Source: Gammaproteobacteria bacterium
Lineage (GTDB): Bacteria; Pseudomonadota; Gammaproteobacteria; Pseudomonadales; Azotimanducaceae
Assembly: GCA_009840545.1 (NCBI GenBank)
Contig: VXNM01000014.1
Span: 183,197-247,196 of the forward strand
Reading direction: 5' to 3'
DNA: 64,000 bases
This document shows positions 1 to 9,183 of the stretch, piece after piece. Position 1 is the stretch's first letter, and each line of letters begins with the position of its first letter. The notes beneath the pieces are model-generated. The model saw only the letters and a list, made by a program, of their open reading frames with translations. It made no database searches and had not been told where the DNA came from. The translations under genes were made by a program, and so were the position numbers.

Positions 1-367
1 CCCAGCTGTATGCTGCATGTTCACGAACATTCCAGCCAGCACCGATGCAATATTGCGCTCTTCCAAAAGACATTTCATCCATGGTCGCTACCATCTTCGC
101 CATGAGTGCAGGATTGCGGTAGGTGTTACCACAAACAAGGACGCCAAGCTTTAGGCGACAGGTGACAGCAGCGGCACCCGCCATGAGGGTCAATCCCTCG
201 AAAGTTGGAAAAGAATCCGATTCAGTAACGTTAAGATCGTTATGCCAAGGGGGTACAAAGTGATCGTAAAAGTACGCACTCTCCCACTTTCCGTACTCCA
301 TGGTCATTAGGACACTCTTGATCTCGTCCCATGTGGTTTGCTGGTTGTATAACTGAGATGAAAACAT
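1..367 (-). CDS. Luciferase-like monooxygenase, N-terminal part (runs off the window)
   Basis: Reading the minus strand from an ATG at 367 gives an open frame of 122 codons to the window edge. The start is supported by a strong ribosome-binding site, AAAGGAGGGATAA, just before the ATG. The peptide has the beginning of the LLM TIM barrel: an early YDHF strand end, then VTCRLKLGVLVCGNTYRNPA followed by LMAKMVATMDEMSFGR and the motif IGAGWNVREHAAY. These match the region of FMN- or F420-dependent luciferase-family oxidoreductases around the usual GRxxLGxGAGW motif. The C-terminal half with the rest of the barrel lies outside. It is downstream of, and in the same direction as, the TonB-dependent receptor, with about 205 bases between. 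Substrate and cofactor cannot be told from this fragment. Confidence 0.85.
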   Translation of the reverse strand, partial: MFSSQLYNQQTTWDEIKSVLMTMEYGKWESAYFYDHFVPPWHNDLNVTESDSFPTFEGLTLMAGAAAVTCRLKLGVLVCGNTYRNPALMAKMVATMDEMSFGRAQYCIGAGWNVREHAAYSW

Positions 368-572
368 TTATCCCTCCTTTATCAGTGTTTGAAGTTTACT
401 CAATGAAAGTGTCAGGTATTCCTTCGTGCGGAATCGATGTCTCGATCTCAATCCAGTTTTGCTTGTGTCAGCAGTTTGCAGCACTCCATCGATGGAGTTG
501 TAGTCGCACTCTAGCTGTAGGAGAAGTCCGTCATCGATACGAAAGCAATTGAATATCGTGCACCAATCGTGA

Positions 573-3500
573 CTAGTCTGTCGATACTCGGACATCGAAG
601 TAGTAGTAACGTCCGTAGTCGCGATGTGCATCCGAGAAGAATCCAAAGTAGCGATCAGCAAGCGGTGCGCGTTCTCCTGTCACATTGCGGACGCCCAAGC
701 GGAATCTTGTAGAGTTGAAGAAATACTTTGTTGTGAAGTCAAACGAGAGATTCCAAGTGTGAAAGTCTGGAATGACGTACTGAATACCTGTAGGAGTTCC
801 GTCATCCAATGTGAGCGAATCCTGAAAAAACTCACCTAGACGAGTGCCCGATAACGAAGCAGCGTAAGGAAAGTGCTTCCAACGAACCAATAGAGTTTCC
901 TTGTACTGCTGGTTGCCATCTTGTCCAATCAGATCCGCGAAGCCAGCAACCGGAATGTCGGCGGGCAGTACGCCTTGCGCCTTCGCATCGACCAATCTTG
1001 CCGATGGTCCTCCTGGCTCTTGATTGAAGTCAAGCAGTTGCGACCGAAGGTACTTTACGCTAAATTCTCCAAACTTGAACTCGAAGTCGCCGTACAGTGC
1101 AACATCAAAACCCTCAAGCGAGCGAGTATCCAAATTTGCGTAGTTATCTACGATGTTGTGGATCGCCCCTGCGGGACAAATACCTGCGGCCCGATAAACA
1201 TCAGCTTCGTCTTCCGCAATCTCCTCCAAGCGGTTGACCGCCGGATTTGTTTGTAGGTCCTGGCAGTTATCACCGCCATGCTCAAGCCTTAACAGCAAGT
1301 CGTAGACTGTGTGATTTTCTTCACCAAGCAAGCCGATAGTGTCTTCTTTGACAATGGACCAATAATCCAAAGTCAAAGTGATCCCATCCAAAGGATCGAC
1401 GGCCATTCCTACGGTCCAATTCTCGCTCTGCTCGGAAACTAGGTCTTTGCTTCCCTGAGCTACTCGTTGAGTGGAATTGACGCAATCCAAAATGTTCTGT
1501 TCTGGATCTCCTCCGTTTTCGGCGGCGTATGTGCATGCCCAATCCGTACGAGTGTTCTGTCTTGCAACGATCTCTTCGTTGATCGTCACCAAGTTCGGAG
1601 CGCGAAAAGCTTGTGACCATGATGCTCTGAGTTGAACTTCATCTATAGGACGCCAGCCAAACGCAACTCGACCAACAATTGTGTCGTCCACATCGGAGAA
1701 GTTTTCGTAACGCAATGCAACCAATGAGTCAATCCTGTTAGCGATTGGAATCTGGAGTTCACCAAACAGGGAATACACGGTACGGTCACCACTGTTGTCT
1801 GGAGTCGGGCTCGAATTAACGACGTCGGAGACAAACGGGTAGGTATCTCCTTGAAAATCGGTAAAGACGATCGTGCCATCCAGTCGGGGGTCCCGATCGT
1901 CTTCAAAGGACTCATTGCGGATCTCGGTGCCGACCAATGCCCCAACGGGACCAGCCGGCAGCTGGTAAACATCTGGACTTGATACTTTGAAGTCAATAAG
2001 AAAGAGCTCCATTTCGTTGTCGCGCGAGACATCGACCAGAGCACGTTCGATATTGCTGTTTTTTCCGCCGCTAAAAGGGTTATAGGCCGCTGGAGTGGGA
2101 TCAAAAAGCGCCTCTGTGATGAGATTGTTTGAAACACGATTGCGAGTAAGATCTTCCCGAGTCGCCACGGAATACACAACAGCTGCTTCCCAGTCATAGT
2201 CGTAATTGGTACCTGCCAGTCCACCCAATAACCTGAACACATTCCCATCGTTCTCAACAATTCGCGGGTATTCCGCGTAGCGATAGTTATCGATCCAAAG
2301 TTCGAGACCTTCACATGGAACGTCGGGAATCATGCTGTCTGGCAATCGATTGGGTGATCCGCAAGGTCCGAAGGGGTTGTAGTAGTTCTCAGGCCCGACT
2401 CTTAGTTTCACTGACGAAAAGGCATAAGAGGGATGTCTTGACAACACTGATTCGGAAGAATAGTAGAGAAACTCGGAAAAACCGTCGATGCCGTTCTGAA
2501 ACGTGTGATTGGCGAACACAAACAGACCAAGCCTGTCCAGATCAGAGGAGAGATCCCTAAATTCGTTGAGGTTGTAGCGGTAGACACCCTGTCCGTCTAC
2601 GGCACCACATGTTGTGTCATTCAACTGCCATTGGCATCTTTCGTCACCCAATGGATAAGTCTCAAACTCTCCGCTGCCATCGGTGATGCCTCTCAATCCA
2701 AACCGTCTTACACTTCGAACGATGTCAAATTGCCCATAGGGAGAGTGCGCGCTTAGATTGCGAAATTCTGTCCTTGTACGCCAAGGAGAGTCCTCCGGCA
2801 AGAATGGTCTCAGGTCTCCTTCCGCCCATTTTGGATCTTCAGAAGAATGAATGTTGTCTCGGGTAAGAAAGTCAAACATCACTCCAATGTGGGTCGCTCC
2901 ATCGTTGAAATAGTCTCCCCACTCGCCGTTGAATTCATAGGTCTGACGTCCTACAAGGTGATAGGTGTAGGTTCTAAGTCGACCCGTGAACCCTTCAATA
3001 TCCTTCTCTAGTACTGTGTTTACGACTCCTGCAACGGCATCGGCACCGTATACCGCAGCCGCTCCGTCTCTCAGAACTTCAACTCGATCTACACCAAACA
3101 GCGGAATCGTATTGGAATTTACAGTATTCACTGGTACGAAGCTCCCGCCGACTTCCTCGGTTTGGTAGCTCGCCGCGTTTACCATTCTTCGGCCATTTAG
3201 CAGAACCAGAGTGTTTCCTGTGCCTAGGTTCCGAAGATTGAATGCACCGACATCCCCGCGTGCGGCATTTACACCGCCACTAATGTTCTCTTCTTCGTTG
3301 AAGAAATTTTGTCCTTGTTCGGGGAGCATTTCCAGCAGTTCGTCCCCTGAAGAAATCCCCAAGACGTCGATATCATCGCTCTCGAAGACGGAAACTGGAA
3401 GTATTCCGGTGACATCGGCTCCTTTCATTTGGCTACCGACAACAACCATCTCTTCGATGGTCTCCGCTTCTTCGTCTTCGGCGTCTTCCGAGGTTGTCTG

Positions 3501-3593
3501 TTGCTGACCGTGGAGCGTCAGACAGCCGAACACCAGCCCAACGGCAAGCACGGACGCCCAGATTCGCAGGTGCACATTTCGATAAGTGTTCAA
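573..3593 (-). CDS. TonB-dependent outer-membrane receptor
   Basis: Outer-membrane beta-barrel transporter that takes up a large or scarce substrate with energy from TonB. From the chosen TTG start (GGAGCTAAGAAA just upstream) the protein is about 1006 residues. A signal peptide around residues 7-30 (WASVLAVGLVFGCLTLHGQ) is followed by a TonB-box-like EEMVVVGSQ. The plug domain follows, with FNLRNLGTGNTLVLLNGRR and VDRVEVLRDGAAAVYGADAV, then the long barrel, which ends in aromatic-rich strands (GRYYYFDVRVSTD). The frame stays open up to an ATG at 3734, but that would put 47 extra residues before the signal peptide and overlap the upstream gene. The plug motifs resemble the RagA/Oar and 'iron complex' receptors of Gammaproteobacteria that often serve organic substrates. 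Its place after the peptidase/lyase fusion and GMC oxidoreductase suggests uptake of the same compound. Substrate unknown. Confidence 0.93.
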   Translation of the reverse strand: MNTYRNVHLRIWASVLAVGLVFGCLTLHGQQQTTSEDAEDEEAETIEEMVVVGSQMKGADVTGILPVSVFESDDIDVLGISSGDELLEMLPEQGQNFFNEEENISGGVNAARGDVGAFNLRNLGTGNTLVLLNGRRMVNAASYQTEEVGGSFVPVNTVNSNTIPLFGVDRVEVLRDGAAAVYGADAVAGVVNTVLEKDIEGFTGRLRTYTYHLVGRQTYEFNGEWGDYFNDGATHIGVMFDFLTRDNIHSSEDPKWAEGDLRPFLPEDSPWRTRTEFRNLSAHSPYGQFDIVRSVRRFGLRGITDGSGEFETYPLGDERCQWQLNDTTCGAVDGQGVYRYNLNEFRDLSSDLDRLGLFVFANHTFQNGIDGFSEFLYYSSESVLSRHPSYAFSSVKLRVGPENYYNPFGPCGSPNRLPDSMIPDVPCEGLELWIDNYRYAEYPRIVENDGNVFRLLGGLAGTNYDYDWEAAVVYSVATREDLTRNRVSNNLITEALFDPTPAAYNPFSGGKNSNIERALVDVSRDNEMELFLIDFKVSSPDVYQLPAGPVGALVGTEIRNESFEDDRDPRLDGTIVFTDFQGDTYPFVSDVVNSSPTPDNSGDRTVYSLFGELQIPIANRIDSLVALRYENFSDVDDTIVGRVAFGWRPIDEVQLRASWSQAFRAPNLVTINEEIVARQNTRTDWACTYAAENGGDPEQNILDCVNSTQRVAQGSKDLVSEQSENWTVGMAVDPLDGITLTLDYWSIVKEDTIGLLGEENHTVYDLLLRLEHGGDNCQDLQTNPAVNRLEEIAEDEADVYRAAGICPAGAIHNIVDNYANLDTRSLEGFDVALYGDFEFKFGEFSVKYLRSQLLDFNQEPGGPSARLVDAKAQGVLPADIPVAGFADLIGQDGNQQYKETLLVRWKHFPYAASLSGTRLGEFFQDSLTLDDGTPTGIQYVIPDFHTWNLSFDFTTKYFFNSTRFRLGVRNVTGERAPLADRYFGFFSDAHRDYGRYYYFDVRVSTD

Positions 3594-3672
3594 TTTCTTA
3601 GCTCCGTAGCAAGAGGAAGGTGCCAATGGGTTGAGGAGTTGCTTGACGGTTTTGCGCTCGTACGAGTTGACC

Positions 3673-6378
3673 TCAATCTGGATCCACTCCAGAGGAAGAC
3701 GCACAGACCTCGTAGAATTCGTCCTGCAAAGCAATGTCTGCGCTAATTATCGCAGACTGTCGCGTCTTGTACCACCAAAGATCGTCCGCAAGTCGTTCGT
3801 ATCCCGCGTCTACCATTCGTTTGGTCTCTTCTAGCTGCGGCCCACCAAGACCTTTGCGGCTAAAGACCATGTTTGTGCTATCTATTGCGTCTCGGATTTT
3901 TGCGATTTCAACGGGTAACTCTTCATCAAAAATTGACCTGTAAGAATCTTCTATGTCTGTGTCTGTAAGAGATGCCAATCGAAGGTTTCTAGATCTAGCA
4001 TGCTCCACTAATGCAGCCGCAAAGTCCTGCGCCTCTCGAAACGACAGTTCGGAGTTCTTCACAAGTAATTCCGCCACTTGCGACGAAGTTGCGAAACTCC
4101 GTTCAATTGCAGACGATGCACGTTCTGGGTCAACGACCAAGCTCTCTAGCAATCCGAGAAATCGATCAAACATCAAGTCGGCCGCATCCGCAAGTCTAGA
4201 TACGTTGGAGGCCATCCGGTAGTCGTGCATTCCTGCGTCGACATTGTGACTGTTCATAGTTAATTGGTATGTCAATGCGAGAACTTGGTTGGCGGCAGTC
4301 CGCAAGCGATCCAAGTCTCGTGGATTTCGCTTTTGGGGCATTGAACTACTTGAGCTAACGCTTGACTCACCAAGGTAAATCCATGGTTGCGGGTCTCGTT
4401 GTTGACTGTGGATATTCGCCACTATTTGGTTGATGGTGAGAGCTGCATCGCCAAGAATGCTTGCGTATTCGTTCTTGTAATCCAACGTATCTACGAAATT
4501 CGCATCAAAACTGTTTTCCACCGGTTCATCGAAACCGAGGAGTTCAGCCAAACGCTTTCGATCAAGAAAAATTCCACTTGTGGTACCTGGACCGACACCA
4601 TAAGGACTTCTGTTGAGGCGGTCAAATCCTTCACGCAATCGAGCCGATGTTCGTGCCAAAGAAGCGGCATAGGCGAGTAGTTGATGTCCGAACGTTGTGG
4701 GTTGAGAGGGAACGCCGTGCGTATATGCAGGTACAACCGTCTGTAGATGAGACTCAGCCAAACCGAGCAGTTCTTTTCGATTCCGGTTTACTCGCATGTG
4801 AGTACTGATCCATCGGTCACGAGCCAGCATGCGTCGAACCGTTCCATGTAGGTCTTGCCGCGATCGACCGATATGAATATTGGAAATCTCCGATCCCGTA
4901 GCCAGAATGAGTCTTTGCTCCAGTTTCAAGTAGTCAGAGACTCTGAGAGACTCGTCTTGGTCCGAGCCAGCTAGGTCATTTAGAAGGGCATCAGCAAATG
5001 ACTCCCCTGACTCAGCGCTAATTAAGCTGTTTTCGACCGACGACACGAGAGTCGCCTTGTTTGCTTCAATTAGGAAGCAATAGAAATCCAAGCAGGGCAC
5101 ATCACGGAAAAAAGTGTAGCCGCAACTAGACTGCGGATCAGCTTTTGATTCGCTTGAATCCAGCTGAACAAACGTATCGACAAGTGCCTGAGCGAATACG
5201 ACCATTCGACTTGGAAGTACGTCTCTATCCGTGTTGTCGCCAGTTTCGAATGTAATTGCTGGCACTCCATATGCAGAATAGAAATAGTTCTTCGAAGTTC
5301 CGTTTTCACTCGTGGGTCGAGGTGCGATTTCATAACCAGCGGCAGTTCGATCGACCTGAGTAACGTGATTCTGCGCCACCACATTCTTGATCCATACCTC
5401 TGTGAAATTCGGCGGGTTTGTCGAATCGTCGGACTCTTGAATGTACAAGACATCACGATTGGTTGAATGGAAATCCAACATTAGCCTTAAACGGGATTGA
5501 GCTTCGGTAGAGTCCAATTTTCGGTGGACTGCCGCGGTTTCCGGTTGTGTGAAGATTCCCCAGTCCCGGTTCAGATCGGTGGACCCCAAGTTGTGTCTCC
5601 AGTGACCCAATACAACGCCATCCGGGTTAAGCAATGGCACGATCAGAAAGTTGTAGCGTTGAAAGAAACGGCACTTTGAAGTGAGCCCGTTCAAACATGC
5701 TTCGACTCGAATGGATGCCAATGCACGCATAAATTCTCGCATGGCGATGGTTCCCGGTACCTCCGGAGGATGCGCCCTACCCATAAGCAATACGGTTTTG
5801 GATGCCCGGGGATTGGTCTCTATGACAACAATGGGATGGCGAGCAATTGAATAGCCAATAGTCTCGGTTTCCCGCTGAGGCCACTCTCGTTCTAGTTCCT
5901 CATTCCATTGGTGATACCAGTCCAAATTGAGGTTTTCCTGAGCCGAGACATACAGCGAATCAGAGTCGATAGTCAGCGAGATATGGGCGGAACCTTTAGT
6001 ATCGACACTAATGTTTTGATTCGAGATTGGAGTCCAATTCACTCCGTCACTGCTCAGTTTCGGTAAGTACCGGTGTTGATAGCCGGATGGGTAGTTCAAG
6101 ACTACATCAAGCTCTAGAGGTGTGTCGCTCACGTGGCGTTCAATCTTGAACGCATACCAGGGACTAGGATTGATTGGCGGTCTGTCCTCTGGGGCTACTT
6201 CGCCGACCAAAGAGTTGTCGGTAGCTTTGCACGAGTTCAAACTTCCGCCCTGAAAGTCTATTTTGACCTCATAAAGACTCGATTCACAAAGAACGGAATT
6301 TCCATCTGCCGCGGCAGCTACAACGTATGCCACAGCAAAGACAAGCAGTAACACAAAACGACGGCAGTTCCCTTTCAC
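3673..6378 (-). CDS. Exported fusion: M14 zinc carboxypeptidase + argininosuccinate-lyase-like domain
   Basis: A single uninterrupted frame joins two enzymes. Numbering is from the GTG at 6378. Residues 6-25 form a signal peptide (FVLLLVFAVAYVVAAAA). Residues about 30-160 resemble the beta-rich N-domain of M14 peptidases. The M14 catalytic domain (about 175-405) has zinc ligands H203-x-x-E206 (HPPE) and H304 (LDFHST), substrate-binding N270-R271 (DLNRDW) and the catalytic Glu at E378 (ITFETGD). From about 450 to the end is a fumarase/aspartase-superfamily lyase closest to argininosuccinate lyase: GRSRQDLHGT, PAYTHGVPSQP with the conserved Thr-His, and the mobile serine loop SSSSSMPQKRNP (675-685), then SFREAQDFA. 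All key residues seem present in both halves. A longer start (ATG 6459) would overlap the GMC gene by 29 bases. It is upstream of the TonB receptor. Function is inferred: peptide trimming plus C-N bond elimination, probably periplasmic. Fusion is unusual to my knowledge. Confidence 0.85.
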   Translation of the reverse strand: MKGNCRRFVLLLVFAVAYVVAAAADGNSVLCESSLYEVKIDFQGGSLNSCKATDNSLVGEVAPEDRPPINPSPWYAFKIERHVSDTPLELDVVLNYPSGYQHRYLPKLSSDGVNWTPISNQNISVDTKGSAHISLTIDSDSLYVSAQENLNLDWYHQWNEELEREWPQRETETIGYSIARHPIVVIETNPRASKTVLLMGRAHPPEVPGTIAMREFMRALASIRVEACLNGLTSKCRFFQRYNFLIVPLLNPDGVVLGHWRHNLGSTDLNRDWGIFTQPETAAVHRKLDSTEAQSRLRLMLDFHSTNRDVLYIQESDDSTNPPNFTEVWIKNVVAQNHVTQVDRTAAGYEIAPRPTSENGTSKNYFYSAYGVPAITFETGDNTDRDVLPSRMVVFAQALVDTFVQLDSSESKADPQSSCGYTFFRDVPCLDFYCFLIEANKATLVSSVENSLISAESGESFADALLNDLAGSDQDESLRVSDYLKLEQRLILATGSEISNIHIGRSRQDLHGTVRRMLARDRWISTHMRVNRNRKELLGLAESHLQTVVPAYTHGVPSQPTTFGHQLLAYAASLARTSARLREGFDRLNRSPYGVGPGTTSGIFLDRKRLAELLGFDEPVENSFDANFVDTLDYKNEYASILGDAALTINQIVANIHSQQRDPQPWIYLGESSVSSSSSMPQKRNPRDLDRLRTAANQVLALTYQLTMNSHNVDAGMHDYRMASNVSRLADAADLMFDRFLGLLESLVVDPERASSAIERSFATSSQVAELLVKNSELSFREAQDFAAALVEHARSRNLRLASLTDTDIEDSYRSIFDEELPVEIAKIRDAIDSTNMVFSRKGLGGPQLEETKRMVDAGYERLADDLWWYKTRQSAIISADIALQDEFYEVCASSSGVDPD

Positions 6379-6430
6379 TAAGTTAGCTCGGCAAATCAGA
6401 GAAAAATTCCCAGAGTAGTCCGAAGAGGAG

Positions 6431-8038
6431 CTAGACGCTTGCAATACGGTTATCTTCAAGAATCATATTTGCGCCCTTCTGTCCAATCATGATGGCTGGA
6501 GCATTTGTGTTTCCTGAGACCAAGGTCGGCATGATGGATGCATCCACAACTCGCAGTCCATGCAGTCCTCGGACTCGTAGGCGCTCATCAACGACTGCTT
6601 GTTCATCGATCCCCATCTTGCACGTGCCCACGGGATGAAAGACGGTTGCGCCTGTCCTTCTACACCACTCGAGTATCTCCTCGTCCGAATTCACGTTTGG
6701 CCCTGGAAATATCTCGTGGTCGACATAGTTGGATAGAGGTTCGGCGGATCCCACTTGCCGCGCAATCTTCATCCCTCCAATCAAGGCATCACGATCGGTT
6801 GTCTCGCTCAGAAAGTTTGGGCGAATGGCTGGTGGGTCACTTGGATTTCGACTCTTGATGTGTACGCTTCCAGTACTTTCCGGTCGCAATTGACACACAG
6901 AAATGGTCATTCCAGGTTCTTGTTCCAATGCTCCCCTCTTCCCTCGAGCGTAGCTCGCGTGAGCCATATGAAACTGTACGTCTGGGTTTTCCATGTCGTC
7001 TCGAGTTTTCACGAAACCATGTGCGATTCCGGCGGTGTAGGTTAGTGCTCCCCGACGGAGCAATCCCCACTTGATCGATTCCAAAACAAGCCTCCATCCT
7101 CGAGTTTGTTCATTTAGCGAACCGACTCCTTTCAGTCTCCACGCTACCGAGCTTGAGTAGTGATCTCGTAAATTCTCACCCACACCGGAAAGTTCTTTGA
7201 CAACGGGAATGCCGTGCTCCTCCAAGATTTCGCGTTTTCCTATTCCTGACAGTTCCAAGATTTGTGGGCTTTGTATGGCGCCCGCACAGAGTATGATTTC
7301 GCGTCGACAAGTTGCTTCTTGCTCTTGTCCGTTTCGGACCCCATACCTTACGGCTACTGCTCTATCCTTATTTACCAAAACGGAATTCACCATGGCTCGT
7401 GTGGTGATTGTCAAGTTGCTTCGGCCCCTTATGGGGTCAATAAAGGCGCAAGTTGCACTATGTCTACGACCGTTTTTCTGAGTGACTTGGTAAATTCCAA
7501 ATCCTTCCTGCGATTCTCCGTTGTAGTCCACTGGTGTTGGATAGCCAAGATTTCCTCCCGCCTCTACATATGCCTCGAGGACCGGATGGGTTTCTGCCAT
7601 ATCTGCGACATTGAGTTCACCTCCACCGCCACGAAGCTCGTTCTCCCCACGTTCAAAGGATTCGCAAGCCTTGAAATCTGGCAACACCTCATCATAGGAC
7701 CAACCTCGATTGCCCAGTTGGGACCACAGGTCATAGTCCGCTGCTTGTCCTCGAACGTACAGCATTCCATTAATCGAGCTGGATCCGCCCATGACTTTTC
7801 CTCGAGGAATGGGAATTTCTCTATCTTTAGTTCCCGCTTCCGGCTCAGTCTTGAAGCACCAATTCAGGCTTGGCCGGTCAATCATGCGCCAGAATCCGAC
7901 TGGAATGTGAATGAGGAAGTTTGAGTCGCGACCTCCAGCCTCTAACAAGAGCACCGAGTTTGACTTATCTGCACTCAATCGGTTTGCAACGACGCAACCC
8001 GCCGACCCTGCCCCAATGACGATATAGTCGTACTTCAT
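6431..8038 (-). CDS. GMC-family FAD oxidoreductase (choline/alcohol dehydrogenase-like)
   Basis: Flavoenzyme of the glucose-methanol-choline family, which oxidises alcohols to aldehydes. At 535 residues it has normal length. The N-terminal Rossmann motif is YIVIGAGSAGCVVANRLS. The GMC signature 1 region contains PRGKVMGGSSSINGMLYVRG, and signature 2 is GAIQSPQILELSGIG. The C-terminal active-site block HPVGTCKMG followed by LRVVDASIMPTLVSGNTNAP contains the usual catalytic His and Asn. The start has a good ribosome-binding site (CAGGAGC). There is no signal peptide, so it should be cytoplasmic. It is the first gene of the minus-strand series that continues into the peptidase-lyase fusion and the TonB receptor. 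The natural alcohol is unknown; a choline dehydrogenase role is not supported by context. Confidence 0.93.
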   Translation of the reverse strand: MKYDYIVIGAGSAGCVVANRLSADKSNSVLLLEAGGRDSNFLIHIPVGFWRMIDRPSLNWCFKTEPEAGTKDREIPIPRGKVMGGSSSINGMLYVRGQAADYDLWSQLGNRGWSYDEVLPDFKACESFERGENELRGGGGELNVADMAETHPVLEAYVEAGGNLGYPTPVDYNGESQEGFGIYQVTQKNGRRHSATCAFIDPIRGRSNLTITTRAMVNSVLVNKDRAVAVRYGVRNGQEQEATCRREIILCAGAIQSPQILELSGIGKREILEEHGIPVVKELSGVGENLRDHYSSSVAWRLKGVGSLNEQTRGWRLVLESIKWGLLRRGALTYTAGIAHGFVKTRDDMENPDVQFHMAHASYARGKRGALEQEPGMTISVCQLRPESTGSVHIKSRNPSDPPAIRPNFLSETTDRDALIGGMKIARQVGSAEPLSNYVDHEIFPGPNVNSDEEILEWCRRTGATVFHPVGTCKMGIDEQAVVDERLRVRGLHGLRVVDASIMPTLVSGNTNAPAIMIGQKGANMILEDNRIASV

Positions 8039-8203
8039 GTGGAATGCTCCTGGCTTTAGACTCGCATCGCCAAACCAAATCCTCTCGAATTGTACGAATC
8101 GATTCTGGATCTCTCAGCCGTTCTCTAATTCCCAAATTCCCTCTTCTTATGCATCCAAATTTGCTCGTTAGCTAACATTAGCACGGAGTTTTCGGAGGCT
8201 TGT

Positions 8204-9001
8204 ATGTCTGATTGGTTTTCTATTGAAGGAAAAGTTGCACTTGTAACGGGAGGCTCGAGAGGCATCGGAGAAATGATCGCTGCCGGTTTCCTGATGCACG
8301 GAGCGAAGGTCTATATAAGCTCGCGCAAAACGGATGTGTGCGATGCGACAGCTGCGCGACTTCAAGAAGAGTACGGTGGCGAGTGCATTTCTATTCCCGG
8401 CGACTTGAGCCAATTGCCAGGCATCGAAACGGTGGTCGGCCAGATAGCCGAACGCGAGTTGCAATTGGACATCTTGGTAAACAATGCAGGTGCGACCTGG
8501 GGTGCTCCGCTGGAGGAGTTTCCCGAAGTCGGCTGGGACAAAGTCATGGACACCAATGTCAAGGGAATATTCTTTCTTACTCAGAAGTGTTTGCCGCTGA
8601 TGCGGGTTGGTGCAACATCCGAAGATCCCGCTCGGGTCATCAACATTGGTTCCATCGACGGTATTCACACTCCGCGATTTGACAACTTCTCTTATGGGCC
8701 GTCGAAAGCGGCTGTCCACCATCTAACGCGCCAAATGGCTTCTCATCTCGTAAGCGAAAACATCATCGTTAACGCAATCGCACCGGGACCCTTCCCCAGC
8801 TGGATGCTGAGTGCTGGAGTGGGTTTCGGAGGTCAAGTCGAAGGAGCCGACTGGGAAAGCGTTGGAAAGGGAAATCCAAGGGGACGAGTAGGAACAATGG
8901 AAGACATCGCTGGTCTTGCGATCTTCCTCAGTTCAAGAGCCGGAGCGTTCACCGTAGGAGAAACGATTAGTTGCGATGGAGGTTCGGTAGCCTCAAGTTG
9001 A
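8204..9001 (+). CDS. Short-chain dehydrogenase/reductase
   Basis: NAD(P)-dependent classical SDR of 265 residues. The cofactor motif TGGSRGIG is near the N-terminus, with the structural NNAG motif about residue 94, catalytic Ser in NIGSIDG, the Tyr-x-x-x-Lys pair as YGPSK, and the C-terminal CDGGS loop typical of fabG-like enzymes. An Arg after the Gly-rich loop region (SSRKT) suggests NADP preference, which is inference. The start is fixed by GGAGGCTTGT directly before ATG. It is divergent from the GMC gene and convergent with the flotillin operon, so it is probably transcribed alone. Related proteins are often annotated as gluconate 5-dehydrogenase or rhamnolipid reductase homologues; I would not go beyond the family. 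Confidence 0.92.
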   Translation: MSDWFSIEGKVALVTGGSRGIGEMIAAGFLMHGAKVYISSRKTDVCDATAARLQEEYGGECISIPGDLSQLPGIETVVGQIAERELQLDILVNNAGATWGAPLEEFPEVGWDKVMDTNVKGIFFLTQKCLPLMRVGATSEDPARVINIGSIDGIHTPRFDNFSYGPSKAAVHHLTRQMASHLVSENIIVNAIAPGPFPSWMLSAGVGFGGQVEGADWESVGKGNPRGRVGTMEDIAGLAIFLSSRAGAFTVGETISCDGGSVASS

Positions 9002-9183
9002 AACGAAGATCATCTAGAGGTCACACTAGCAGAGAGACTAGATCCGCCAGCTTCTTCAGACTCACATCATGTGCTCTTTCTTTGCCGTGAAAATACAGCA
9101 AGTTAGTCTTGTCACCGTGTGCTAACGCACTCGCACCACAAACGAGTAATGTACGGCTAGTTCCAACTACTTCGCCTCAAGTG

